Below, piece after piece: positions 16,879 to 25,466 of a stretch of 33,332 nucleotides of DNA. Position numbers and translations under genes: made by a program. The DNA comes from an uncultured Pseudohongiella sp. (GTDB lineage Bacteria > Pseudomonadota > Gammaproteobacteria > Pseudomonadales > Pseudohongiellaceae): contig CACJWK010000026.1 in NCBI GenBank assembly GCA_902597095.1, positions 1 to 33,332 of the forward strand, read 5' to 3'. The number at the start of each line of letters is the position of its first letter. The first letter of the stretch is position 1. The notes below the pieces were generated by a model. It searched no databases. It saw only the letters and a list, made by a program, of their open reading frames with translations, and was not told where the DNA came from.

Positions 16879-16906
16879 ATTGTACCGACTTAACCCTCCA
16901 TGTCAA
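16879..16906 (-). promoter_or_regulatory. Strong sigma70 promoter of the tRNA-Val/tRNA-Asp unit
   Basis: On the minus strand a perfect TTGACA (16906-16901) is separated by 16 bases from TACAAT (16884-16879). It lies about 18 bases upstream of the mature tRNA-Val 5' end. Confidence 0.72.
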
Positions 16907-17066
16907 TAAAACTGCACGCCTCACAGAAGCGTGTACGCTTTGACATCATGTCATTGTCAGTACAAACAGAAAGGGTTGACCGGTATAAAGGAAGGACCCT
17001 GTACTTAGTATCTGCTGACTTGTAAAATTCGCTGCTGTTTTACCGCCGTCAGTTAGGATTCAAGCT

Positions 17067-17423
17067 AAGGAGATCTTTAAGGCATTCACGTTTGAAGCGG
17101 CTCACCGCCTGCCAAACGTGTCAGCGGAGCACAAGTGCGCCCCCCTGCACGGGCATTCCCTCGCCGCCCGCATTTCAGTTGCCGGGGAAGTGGGCAGCGA
17201 AACTGGCTGGGTCATGGACTTTGCAGAGATTGAGGCCGCCTTCGGTCCTGTACGCAAACGCCTTGATCACTTTTACTTTGTTGAGATTGAAGGCCTGGCA
17301 AACCCCACCAGTGAAAACCTGGCTCGCTGGATTTGGGACCGGTTGTAGCCCGCACTGCCACAGCTATCTGCCGTCGAAATACGGGAAACCTACACCTCTG
17401 GCCGTATCTATCGGGGCGACTGA
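17067..17423 (+). pseudogene. queD: 6-carboxy-tetrahydropterin synthase (queuosine biosynthesis), no start codon and internal amber stop
   Basis: QueD makes 6-carboxy-5,6,7,8-tetrahydropterin, the second step from GTP to queuosine. The reading frame aligns end to end with QueD (about 118 codons; E. coli 121) without frameshift. Zinc histidines H13 (FEAAH), H28 and H30 (LHGHS), C24, D67/H68 (RLDH) and E107 (RETYTSG) are all recognisable. However the codon where the family starts (before EIFKAFTF) is AAG at 17067-17069, not ATG. No ATG, GTG or TTG exists in frame up to the preceding stop. Codon 94 is TAG (17346-17348), after which PALPQLSAV...IYRGD continues to TGA 17421-17423. The family's LN after the DH motif is also changed (DHFYFV). 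An AGGA remains eight bases before the lost start. I judge it a recently dead gene. Confidence 0.85.
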
Positions 17424-17453
17424 GCTAACGCTTTAGCAGGCCTCACCCAAGAC

Positions 17454-18689
17454 TTACTTTAACCAGCTGGCGGGCTCCACCTGTTCATCAGTCAGACTGC
17501 TCAGTTCGGGCGTCAGGCCCTTAGTGATCAGCTGCTTGCTGGCCATGAACTCCTTCGGTCTGTCCACGCAGTCTGCCGCAATGAGCTTGTCGTCACGCAG
17601 ATAAAAGACACAAAACCCCTCGTTTTCCAGACTTGCAGAATCTCCGCGGGTAAGGGTCCGGTCATAATGGCAGTTTATCCCCACCATCTGTAACTTGATG
17701 TCGTACTGATCTGACCAGAACCAGGGCACCAAATCGTACACCGACTGCTTACCCAGCATATTGCCGGCGACAACCCTGGCCTGATCGTTGGCGTTTTGCA
17801 CCGACTCTAGGCGTGTTAAACCTCCGCTAAAACGGTTCGGATGACGGGTGCAGTCGCCAGCGGCAAAAATATCGGAATCGCTCGTCATACCTGTCTCACT
17901 GACCAAAATCCCGTCGTCTGTCTCCAGACCTGCGGACTCTGCCAGACTCGTTTCAGGCAGCACGCCTATGCCGATAAGAATGAGATCCGCGGTGTAATGC
18001 TCGCCGTCTCCACACTCAACGCTCAGGGCTTGTGTTTCATCCCCGCCACCAGTGATACAGGTTACAGAACACCCGGTTTTTATGGAGACACCGTGCATGG
18101 CATGCAGTGTCGTGAGGTATGAAGACAGCGTTTCGCTGGTAACTCGCTCAAGAACCCGATCAGCCATCTCAAGCACCGTGATTTCCAGGCCCAGCTTTTG
18201 CAACACGGCAGCCGCCTCGAGGCCAATATATCCTCCCCCGATAATGACAGCCCGACTGCCGGGCTTAGCTAGGCGCTGAAGCCGGAGCGTATCTTCTGCA
18301 TGCCTCAGGTAGAGAATTCGGTCGGACCGAGGGCGTCCGGGAAACTCCCTGACCCTGGCACCGGTGCACAGCGCCAGCTTGTCATAGAGCAGAGTACGCC
18401 CGCAGTCCAGGTCTACTGTCCGTGCGTCTCTGTTGATCTTTGTAGCAACAGCACCGAGAATCAACTCAATACTATTATCAGCATACACTTTCTCAGGCCG
18501 CAGACGAATGCCATCGAGAGCTTTAGCCCCCGAGAGCAGGTCCTTAGACAACGGTGGCCGGTGGTAAGGCAATTGTGATTCAGCACCCACCAGCTGTATC
18601 GGGCCCTGCCAGCCCTCTTTTCTCAACTGCAGAGCAAGCGAGACCCCTGCGTGGCTCGCTCCAACAACAACCTGCGCGTGATCAGTCAT
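17454..18689 (-). CDS. NAD(P)/FAD-dependent oxidoreductase, ferredoxin/rubredoxin reductase family
   Basis: A 411-residue flavoprotein of the putidaredoxin/rhodocoxin reductase type, moving electrons from NAD(P)H through FAD to a small iron-sulphur or rubredoxin partner. Motifs in order are VVGASHAGVSLALQLRKEGW (FAD-binding), YHRPPLSKDLLSG, VIIGGGYIGLEAAAVLQKLG (NAD-binding), and DIFAAGDCTRHPN (C-terminal FAD contact). A C-terminal reductase domain includes VPWFWSDQYDIKLQMVG. ATG at 18689 overlaps the ung stop as ATGA, so it is translationally coupled; an upstream ATG at 18701 is possible. No ferredoxin, rubredoxin or P450 gene is next to it, so the partner is unknown. Confidence 0.88.
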   Translation of the reverse strand: MTDHAQVVVGASHAGVSLALQLRKEGWQGPIQLVGAESQLPYHRPPLSKDLLSGAKALDGIRLRPEKVYADNSIELILGAVATKINRDARTVDLDCGRTLLYDKLALCTGARVREFPGRPRSDRILYLRHAEDTLRLQRLAKPGSRAVIIGGGYIGLEAAAVLQKLGLEITVLEMADRVLERVTSETLSSYLTTLHAMHGVSIKTGCSVTCITGGGDETQALSVECGDGEHYTADLILIGIGVLPETSLAESAGLETDDGILVSETGMTSDSDIFAAGDCTRHPNRFSGGLTRLESVQNANDQARVVAGNMLGKQSVYDLVPWFWSDQYDIKLQMVGINCHYDRTLTRGDSASLENEGFCVFYLRDDKLIAADCVDRPKEFMASKQLITKGLTPELSSLTDEQVEPASWLK

Positions 18690-19414
18690 AATGTTTTCCA
18701 CTGTAATGTCTTCGGGGGCAATTGCCAGTTAACCGCTGGCTTCCCGTGAGACTGCAAATAAGTATTCGCCTGCGAGAAGTGTCTGTTCCCAAAAAAACCT
18801 CTACTGGCAGAGAGCGGCGAAGGGTGAACAGACTGCAGCACCAAATGACGGTTTCGATCAACCATTGCACCCTTTTTCTGGGCATAACTTCCCCAGAGCA
18901 GAAACACCAGGGCCTCTTTGTGCTGACTCAGCAAGGCCACGATCCGGTCGGTGAAGCGCTCCCAGCCTTTACCCTGATGAGAGCCGGCCTGATTAGCCCG
19001 TACCGTCAGTACTGAATTGAGCAGAAGAACTCCCTGTTGTGCCCAGGCCTGTAAAAACCCATGTCCCGGCGGATCAAAACCCACATCCGTTTCCAGTTCA
19101 CGATAAATGTTACGCAAGGACGGAGGCACAGGCACTCCAGGCTTCACCGAAAAACACAATCCGTGGGCCTGCCCCTCACCGTGATAAGGATCCTGACCGA
19201 GAATCACGATCTTGACATCGTCAAACGGGGTGCTATTCAGAGCATTGAACATGTCGCTGCCCGGAGGAAACACTTGCTGACCACTCTGCTTTTCTTCCCC
19301 GAGAAAAACCCGCAGCTGGCGCATGTAGTCACTGTCAAATTCTTCTCGCAACAGTCTCAGCCAGGACGCTTCCAGCTCCACGGGGCCCTTCTTAGCGACT
19401 GCCTCAGTGCTCAT
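18686..19414 (-). CDS. ung: Uracil-DNA glycosylase
   Basis: Ung excises uracil from DNA, starting base-excision repair. From ATG 19414 it is 242 residues. It shows the family-1 motifs [18 protein letters not shown] (water-activating Asp and uracil pocket), [10 protein letters not shown] and [13 protein letters not shown] (catalytic His and minor-groove loop). The ATG overlaps the end of lysS by 11 bases; a longer frame up to 19450 would run deep into lysS and adds non-conserved residues. Its stop overlaps the next gene's ATG. Confidence 0.95.
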   Translation of the reverse strand: MSTEAVAKKGPVELEASWLRLLREEFDSDYMRQLRVFLGEEKQSGQQVFPPGSDMFNALNSTPFDDVKIVILGQDPYHGEGQAHGLCFSVKPGVPVPPSLRNIYRELETDVGFDPPGHGFLQAWAQQGVLLLNSVLTVRANQAGSHQGKGWERFTDRIVALLSQHKEALVFLLWGSYAQKKGAMVDRNRHLVLQSVHPSPLSASRGFFGNRHFSQANTYLQSHGKPAVNWQLPPKTLQWKTL

Positions 19415-20924
19415 ATTGCCGAGGGCGCATATGCGGAAACAGCAAAACATCCTTTATCGAGGCGGAATCGGTAAATAACATGACCAGTCGATCAATACCT
19501 ATCCCTTCACCTGCGGTTGGCGGCATACCGTACTCAAGCGCGGTAATATAATCCTCATCAAAGTGCATGGCTTCCTGATCGCCGGCATCTTTTTGGGCAA
19601 CCTGCGCATGAAACCGCGCCGCCTGGTCCTCCGGATCATTGAGCTCAGAAAATCCATTCGCCAGCTCGCGGCCACCAATAATCAATTCAAAGCGATCGGT
19701 TACTTCTGGATTAATTTCATTCCGGCGGGCCAGCGGCGACACCTCGATCGGATACTCGGTAATGAAAGTGGGCTGCTCCAATAACTCTTCAACTTGCTGC
19801 TCAAAAATCTCCATCAGGATTTTCCCCTTGGGCCAGCTTTCGTCAAATGAGACTCCGAGCCGCCTGGCTTCTCCCATGAGCAGTTTCACATTGTCCAGAT
19901 CTACAGATTCATCCAGCTGACAATAGGTGCTGACGGCCTCTTTTACCGTCAAACGCGCAAAAGGAACAGCGAAATCGAGCTCCATGCCCTGATAAATCAC
20001 TGAAGAGGAGCCCAGCACCCCATGGGCGATTGAACGGAACAAATCCTCCGTCAGGTCCATCAGGTCATCATAGCGCGCATAAGCCCAATAGAACTCAAGC
20101 ATGGTAAATTCCGGATTGTGGCGCGTCGACAAGCCTTCATTCCGGAAATTCCGATTCAGCTCAAATACTTTTTCATATCCGCCAACAGTCAGACGTTTCA
20201 GAAAAAGCTCAGGCGCGACTCGCAGATACATGTTCTGATCTAGTGCATTATGATGAGTAATGAATGGCCTTGCCGTTGCCCCTCCAGGTATCACCTGCAT
20301 CATGGGAGTTTCAACCTCCATGAAACCGCGGTCATGGAAATAATCGCGAATGCATTTCACGATCTTGGAACGGGTGGTAAAAATTTGTCGTGACACATCG
20401 TTAGCAATGAGATCAACATAGCGCTGACGATATCGAGTTTCTGTGTCACTTAATCCCTTATGCTTATCGGGTAGCGGCCGTAGCGCCTTAGTCAGCAGCC
20501 GAAACCCTGACACGCGCACCGTCAACTCCCCTTTCTGCGTCTTGAAAAGCTCACCCTCAGCACCGACGATGTCACCAAGGTCTAGCGCTTTCAGGTCGGC
20601 CGCCTGCACCTCATCAAAAGTCTTGTTGTTCATGTATAACTGCATCTGGCCATACCCATCCTGCAGAACAACAAATGGGCCTCTCGTCCGGATGATCCGT
20701 CCCGCCACAGACACTCGCCGGGCGGCAGCCCGCAATTCCTGCGCATCTTTGTCCCCGAATTCGCGATGTATGTTTTCAGACAGATCTGTTCGATCGAAGT
20801 CATTAGGGAATGCTTCTCGCAGCTGCCGTATCTGATGAAGCTTCTCACGCCGCTGCGCGATCAGCTTGTTCTCATCTTCCGGGGCCTGATTCGTCTGATC
20901 TGTGTCTGTCATTGTACTGTCCAT
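19404..20924 (-). CDS. lysS: Lysyl-tRNA synthetase (class II)
   Basis: This enzyme charges tRNA-Lys. It is about 506 residues, with an N-terminal OB-fold anticodon domain ([20 protein letters not shown]) and the class II catalytic core: motif 1 region [16 protein letters not shown], motif 2 [20 protein letters not shown] and motif 3 [16 protein letters not shown]. Possible starts are TTG 20933 (overlapping the prfB TGA), ATG 20924 and ATG 20912; I give 20924, and homology begins only after about 20 residues. It follows prfB directly, the same order as in E. coli. Confidence 0.95.
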   Translation of the reverse strand: MDSTMTDTDQTNQAPEDENKLIAQRREKLHQIRQLREAFPNDFDRTDLSENIHREFGDKDAQELRAAARRVSVAGRIIRTRGPFVVLQDGYGQMQLYMNNKTFDEVQAADLKALDLGDIVGAEGELFKTQKGELTVRVSGFRLLTKALRPLPDKHKGLSDTETRYRQRYVDLIANDVSRQIFTTRSKIVKCIRDYFHDRGFMEVETPMMQVIPGGATARPFITHHNALDQNMYLRVAPELFLKRLTVGGYEKVFELNRNFRNEGLSTRHNPEFTMLEFYWAYARYDDLMDLTEDLFRSIAHGVLGSSSVIYQGMELDFAVPFARLTVKEAVSTYCQLDESVDLDNVKLLMGEARRLGVSFDESWPKGKILMEIFEQQVEELLEQPTFITEYPIEVSPLARRNEINPEVTDRFELIIGGRELANGFSELNDPEDQAARFHAQVAQKDAGDQEAMHFDEDYITALEYGMPPTAGEGIGIDRLVMLFTDSASIKDVLLFPHMRPRQYEH

Positions 20925-20929
20925 TACGC

Positions 20930-22025
20930 TCAAAGCCCCATTTTCAGACTGGCTTCGATAAATTTATCCAAATCACCATCTAACACTGCACCCGTGTTGG
21001 CGACCTCAATATTCGTTCTCAGATCCTTTATCCTGGAAGCGTCAAGGACATAGGAGCGAATCTGACTTCCCCAGCCGATGTCTGCCTTGGATTCTTCAAT
21101 CGACTGCATTTCTTCTTTACGCTTAATCTCTTCGAGTTCGTAGAGTTTGGCTTTCAGCTGCTTGATAGCCATATCTTTGTTTTTGTGCTGTGAGCGCTGA
21201 TTCTGACACTGCACCACAATCCCGCTCGGTTCGTGCGTTAACCTCACCGCTGAGTCGGTTTTGTTTACATGCTGACCACCGGCGCCACTCGAGCGATAGG
21301 TATCGACCCGAACGTCCCCCATATCTAAATCCACCTCGATGTCATCGGCTATCTCAGGTGAAAGAAAGACCGATGCGAAAGATGTATGGCGTCGGTTCCC
21401 GGAATCAAAAGGTGATTTCCTAACCAGACGGTGCACGCCGGTTTCGGTACGCAGCCATCCGAACGCAAACTCTCCCTGAATGTGCAGGGTCGCACTCTTA
21501 ATACCGGCGACCTCTCCCCCGGAAACCTCGACGAGCTCAGCTTTAAAGCCTTTCCCTTCGCTCCAGCGTAAATACATGCGCAGGAGCATCTCTGCCCAGT
21601 CCTGCGCTTCCGTCCCCCCTGAACCCGCCTGAATATCGAGGTAAGCATTCGCACTGTCCATCGAACCCGAGAACATTCTGCGGAACTCAAGTTCTGCCAG
21701 GGATTGCTCTAGCTTCACTAAATCAGATTCAGCCTCCTGCAGAAGGTCGTCATCCGACTCTTCCTGAGCAAGGAGAAAAAGCTCTTCGGTGTCGGAGATT
21801 CCTAAGTAAAGTTGATCGATTGTGCTGACCATAAGATCCAACTCAGCCTTCTCTTTGCCCAACGCCTGCGCGTAATCAGGACGTTCCCAAACCGATGCTT
21901 CGCTCAGTTCTAGTTCGACTTCTGCAAGACGGTCTTTCTTCAGTTCGTAGTCAAAGATACCCCCTTAGACTACCGGTTCGCATTGCGATTTCCTTCAAAC
22001 TGGCAAGCTGATTGTTGATCTCCAC
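20930..22025 (-). CDS. prfB: Peptide chain release factor 2, expressed by programmed +1 frameshift
   Basis: RF2 terminates translation at UGA and UAA. The coding sequence starts at GTG 22025 (AGGGG eight bases upstream) and runs 24 codons to an in-frame TGA at 21953-21951. It continues in the +1 frame after CTT to TGA 20932-20930, 364 residues in all. The anticodon-reading tripeptide SPF (VRKSPFDSG) and the catalytic GGQ ([16 protein letters not shown]) are present, and the N-terminal coiled coil begins after the shift ([12 protein letters not shown]). This is the autoregulatory arrangement known from E. coli, in which low RF2 favours the shift. A caller without frameshift logic would start it at 21862. 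Confidence 0.95.
21950..21965 (-). promoter_or_regulatory. prfB programmed +1 frameshift site
   Basis: The minus strand reads AGGGGGTATCTTTGAC. An internal Shine-Dalgarno-like AGGGGG stands three bases before the CTT slippery codon and the TGA stop, followed by C, the canonical weak termination context. Ribosomes slip from CTT to TTT and continue in the +1 frame. Confidence 0.95.
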
Positions 22026-22184
22026 TCTGGCACCCCTAAACCTATCGAAACCGCGCATTTTACCTGAAACTATCCCCGACACCAGCGACCAACGGATCGT
22101 TGAGTCAAGCGAGCAGGGCGAAATCCCAGTATCATGGTCACCTTTTAAACTGTCAGGCGAATTTCGATTAAGCCTGATCGGAAT

Positions 22185-24167
22185 ATGAATCCTTGGCACT
22201 TGTTTACAGTCATGACACCCCCTGACACCCATAAGAGGCAAAGCCTAAAACCAGAAGATCCTTTGGCTGAATTCGACTCAGGCCAGGAACTCAGGTCCGA
22301 AAGGTTCGGTGACATTTACGCAAGCACGCTTGATCCCATCGGCGAGAGCGAGCATGTTTTTCTCAATGGGAATCAGCTTCAGAAGCGCTGGCGGGAGGCT
22401 CCTGAGACACCTGGCCATTTCTATATTGGAGAATTAGGTTTTGGCACTGGCCTGAACTTTCTTCTTACCTGGAAACTCTGGGCCGAAACAGAAGACAAAA
22501 ACCCCGGCTGGCGCGGTCTCCATTATGCCGGCTTTGAAGCGTTTCCGCTCAGCGCTGGTCCTATGGAAGCAATCCATAAGAACTGGTTGCGACAAACTGG
22601 TCCTGACTTTGAGGCCCTGCAGCCATACGCCAAGAGACTGCTTAATCAGTGGCAGTGTCTGCTGATTGGGGTGCACAGGCTCATTCACGACAAATCAGTA
22701 ATCCTCGATTTACATGTTGATGACGCCAACATAGCCCTCAGACAGAGAGCCAAACACGCTCCTCCGATGAATGCCTGGTTTCTCGACGGATTCAGCCCGC
22801 GCCGCAATCCACAATTATGGCAGCCCGAATTATTCTCACTGCTGGCCGAGCATTCAACACCAGCAACCACGGTCGCAACCTACACCAGTGCAGGTCACGT
22901 GCGTCGCAATCTCAGCGAAGCGGGTTTCCCTGTGGAAAAAGTCAGAGGGTGGGGGCAAAAGCGTCATATGCTTGTCTCCAAAAAGAAAACGGATAACCAG
23001 AGCGGCCCGCAGCACCCTTTAAAGGGCCCAGGCGAGCGTCGGAAAGCCCTCGTCATGGGAGCAGGCCTGGCCGGCTGCACTGTCGCACACGCACTGGCTG
23101 GCAGAGGGTGGCAGGTGACCATCATCGACCCTGCTGCCGGTTTCGGAGCGGGCGGCAGCGGCATCCCGCAGCTTGCACTCAGGCTTCGCCTTTTCAACAC
23201 TGCCAGTGCGGCCGCACAAATCTATCTGCAGGCCTATCTTTTTACCCATCGCTGGCTGATCAGGCTGGCGTTGGAAGGGAAAATCGACTGGCATGGCACT
23301 CAGATCACCCAATCCCCCACGGCGATGAACAAACGTAAACCTTTAAACGCAGAGCGCCTCACACGTGTCTATGGGACTGCGCTGTTTCACGCAGCGAAAG
23401 ATGGCACTCTGCGTTTCCCTCTGGGCGGCTGGGTCGATCCAATCAAGTTATGTCAGGCCCTGTGCTCTGATCCGGACATCAGCACCCGTTTCAATACTGC
23501 CGAACCAACGTTCAAAGCAGAACAGCAGGGCTGGCGCGTGCAGACCAACAAAGAGCACCTGTCAGAATCGGCAGATGCACTGATCATTGCCAGTCCGCAA
23601 GCGCTGGACAAACTGTCTATTCTCAATGCAGCGAAGCTCGAATTTACAACCGGGATCAGCACTGCCGTAAGCAGCTCTAATGAAACCGACAAACACAGGC
23701 ACATCGTCACAGGATCACGGTCACTGTTTCCCGTCAGAGAAAATACACAGCTAATTTCGGCCACTTACCAGCGCTGCCGAGCAGCAGCGAGTGACGCAAG
23801 GGCCGCCGATCAAGAAAATTTGGCCGCTATTGCACAGATGCTCCAGTTGAGTTCGAACCCCCCACTCAGAGCTCTCAATCATTACCAGCGCGAGAGAGCC
23901 AACACTTCCGACCGAATGCCATTAATCGGCCGGTATCCGGAGCCGGCGCCTGATTCAGCAAGCAACCATCCAATTTTCATTTCCAGCGCACACGGCTCGA
24001 CAGGGCTCGCTACCTGCCCCTTTGCCGCCGAACTGATCGCCGCGGACATTTGCGGCGAGACTCTTCCGCTGACTGAAGAACAGCGACTTCTGCTTGACCC
24101 CAACAGATTTGAGCGCAGAGCTCAGAAGAAAGCCAGGGCACACCCTAGCGAGAATAGAAAGAGTTGA
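22185..24167 (+). CDS. mnmC: Bifunctional tRNA 5-(methylaminomethyl)uridine-34 biosynthesis protein
   Basis: MnmC completes mnm5U at the wobble position of several tRNAs: an FAD-dependent C-terminal domain removes the carboxymethyl group, and an N-terminal SAM-dependent domain methylates the product. At 660 residues both domains are present. The N-terminal half shows ELGFGTGLNFLLTWKLW (SAM site) and WFLDGFSPRRNPQLW. The oxidase half begins near residue 285 with VMGAGLAGCTVAHALAGRGW and has GAGGSGIPQLALRLRLFNT and a C-terminal SAHGSTGLATCPFAAELIA. Start ATG 22185 is chosen by position; a second ATG at 22212 is possible. Its 3' end overlaps the convergent aminopeptidase gene by 23 bases. Confidence 0.94.
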   Translation: MNPWHLFTVMTPPDTHKRQSLKPEDPLAEFDSGQELRSERFGDIYASTLDPIGESEHVFLNGNQLQKRWREAPETPGHFYIGELGFGTGLNFLLTWKLWAETEDKNPGWRGLHYAGFEAFPLSAGPMEAIHKNWLRQTGPDFEALQPYAKRLLNQWQCLLIGVHRLIHDKSVILDLHVDDANIALRQRAKHAPPMNAWFLDGFSPRRNPQLWQPELFSLLAEHSTPATTVATYTSAGHVRRNLSEAGFPVEKVRGWGQKRHMLVSKKKTDNQSGPQHPLKGPGERRKALVMGAGLAGCTVAHALAGRGWQVTIIDPAAGFGAGGSGIPQLALRLRLFNTASAAAQIYLQAYLFTHRWLIRLALEGKIDWHGTQITQSPTAMNKRKPLNAERLTRVYGTALFHAAKDGTLRFPLGGWVDPIKLCQALCSDPDISTRFNTAEPTFKAEQQGWRVQTNKEHLSESADALIIASPQALDKLSILNAAKLEFTTGISTAVSSSNETDKHRHIVTGSRSLFPVRENTQLISATYQRCRAAASDARAADQENLAAIAQMLQLSSNPPLRALNHYQRERANTSDRMPLIGRYPEPAPDSASNHPIFISSAHGSTGLATCPFAAELIAADICGETLPLTEEQRLLLDPNRFERRAQKKARAHPSENRKS

Positions 24168-25443
24168 TTACCTTACACAGATCGTAAGCATCTTGTGCAC
24201 CGGCGAGTTCACGAATTGAGTGCATGGCAAACGTCGGCACTCCGACATCTATCGTATTGATGCCTGTTTCAGCGGAGGTGATGGGGCCAATGGTGCTACC
24301 GCAGGCCATGTCATTTCGCATAACAAACGACTGGTGTGGCACCTTTACGGTATCGCAAATCGACTTAAACAAAGCGACGGAATGACTGTTACTGGCATAG
24401 CGCTGATTCGCATTGAGCTTAATGACAGGCCCCGCATTCAGCACCGGTCTGTGTTTGTCATCATGCCTTTCAAGGTAGTTTGGATGCACACCATGGGCAT
24501 TGTCGATTGAAATCAGAGAGGACTTCGCGACAATTCTGCTCAATAGGTTAGGCTCATCACCACAGCAATGACTCAACCTCTCGAGGACCGATTTAAGGAA
24601 CGGCCCCTGGGCCCCGGAGCTCGTGGCGCTTCCCACTTCCTCATGGTCGTTACAGACAAGCAGTGAGGCATGAGTGTTTTTACAGGAAACCAATGCCCGG
24701 CACGCAAGAAAGCAGCTCAGTAAATTGTCGAGCCGGGCCGAGGCAATGAATTCTTTCTTCAGACCAATCAAAGACGGGGCCTGAGTGTCATAAAAATACA
24801 GTTCGTGAGCCAGAACTTCTTGCGCAGATCGATGCGCGGGCTGTTTCTTGGCTTGCTGAAGCAGCAGTTCATTGAAGTCAAACCCCTCTTCTTCTCCAAG
24901 CTGCGACAGCAGCGGCACGAGCTCCTTCTGGGCATTAATGCTGCGAGAGTCGTGAACTCCGCGGTTCAGATGTATCGCCAGACTTGGAATCACAGCGATC
25001 GGATCAGAGAAATCGATCAAAGCTGAGCGCAATTCTCCCCGGCGGGATTTGTAATTGACTCTGCCAGCCAAGGACAGATCCCGATCGAACCACGGCGCAA
25101 ACAGAGCCCCACCGTAGACCTCCACCCCCAACTGCATATAACCCTGCCGCGTGATTTCCGGGTTGGGCTTGACCTTGAGACTGGGGGAATCTGTATGGGC
25201 GCCTGTCAGACGCAGGCCTTCGCTGAGCAGCGACTGCGCATTGTGACGGAACGCAATAAGCGCTGAATCATTTCTCGTGACGAAATACTTGTGGCCGTCA
25301 ACTAAGTGCCATTGCTCTTCTTCAGAAAGCGCAGTGAAGCCGGCATCAAGCAGCATGGATTTGAGCGCCGCTACCGCGTGAAAAGCGGTCGGCGAGCGCT
25401 CCAGAAAATCCAGCAGTTCTGTGTTAAAACGTTTCTGACTCAT
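24145..25443 (-). CDS. apeB: M18 family aspartyl aminopeptidase
   Basis: A dinuclear-zinc cytoplasmic aminopeptidase of the M18 family, acting on N-terminal acidic or other residues. At 432 residues it is full length. Metal-site motifs are TGAHTDSPSLKVKP (His and Asp ligands), VCNDHEEVGSATSSGAQGP and the C-terminal VPTFAMHSIRELAG. GVEVYGGALFAPWFDRDLSL is the well-conserved M18 core. It lies 23 bases after the FKBP gene on the same strand and its stop region overlaps mnmC. The symbol is by family similarity. Confidence 0.93.
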   Translation of the reverse strand: MSQKRFNTELLDFLERSPTAFHAVAALKSMLLDAGFTALSEEEQWHLVDGHKYFVTRNDSALIAFRHNAQSLLSEGLRLTGAHTDSPSLKVKPNPEITRQGYMQLGVEVYGGALFAPWFDRDLSLAGRVNYKSRRGELRSALIDFSDPIAVIPSLAIHLNRGVHDSRSINAQKELVPLLSQLGEEEGFDFNELLLQQAKKQPAHRSAQEVLAHELYFYDTQAPSLIGLKKEFIASARLDNLLSCFLACRALVSCKNTHASLLVCNDHEEVGSATSSGAQGPFLKSVLERLSHCCGDEPNLLSRIVAKSSLISIDNAHGVHPNYLERHDDKHRPVLNAGPVIKLNANQRYASNSHSVALFKSICDTVKVPHQSFVMRNDMACGSTIGPITSAETGINTIDVGVPTFAMHSIRELAGAQDAYDLCKVINSFYSR

Positions 25444-25466
25444 AGGACCAGCAGGATTTGCCGATT

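Noticed and set aside
16926..16942. Hairpin AAGCG-TGTA-CGCTT upstream of queD and the tRNA-Val promoter
   Set aside because: Only five base pairs with no T-run of useful length; could be chance, so not called a terminator.
16974..17004. TTGACC ... TGTACT as a queD promoter
   Set aside because: Spacer of 18 and a poor -10; since the gene is broken there is no independent support.
17118..17348. A functional shortened QueD starting at GTG 17118
   Set aside because: It would lack the first zinc-binding His and the N-terminal strand and still end at the amber codon, losing the C-terminal Glu; not a plausible active enzyme.
21951..22241. A separate 96-codon minus-strand ORF upstream of prfB
   Set aside because: Its last 24 codons are the zero-frame start of RF2 before the programmed shift; the rest runs into the mnmC promoter region and start and has no support.
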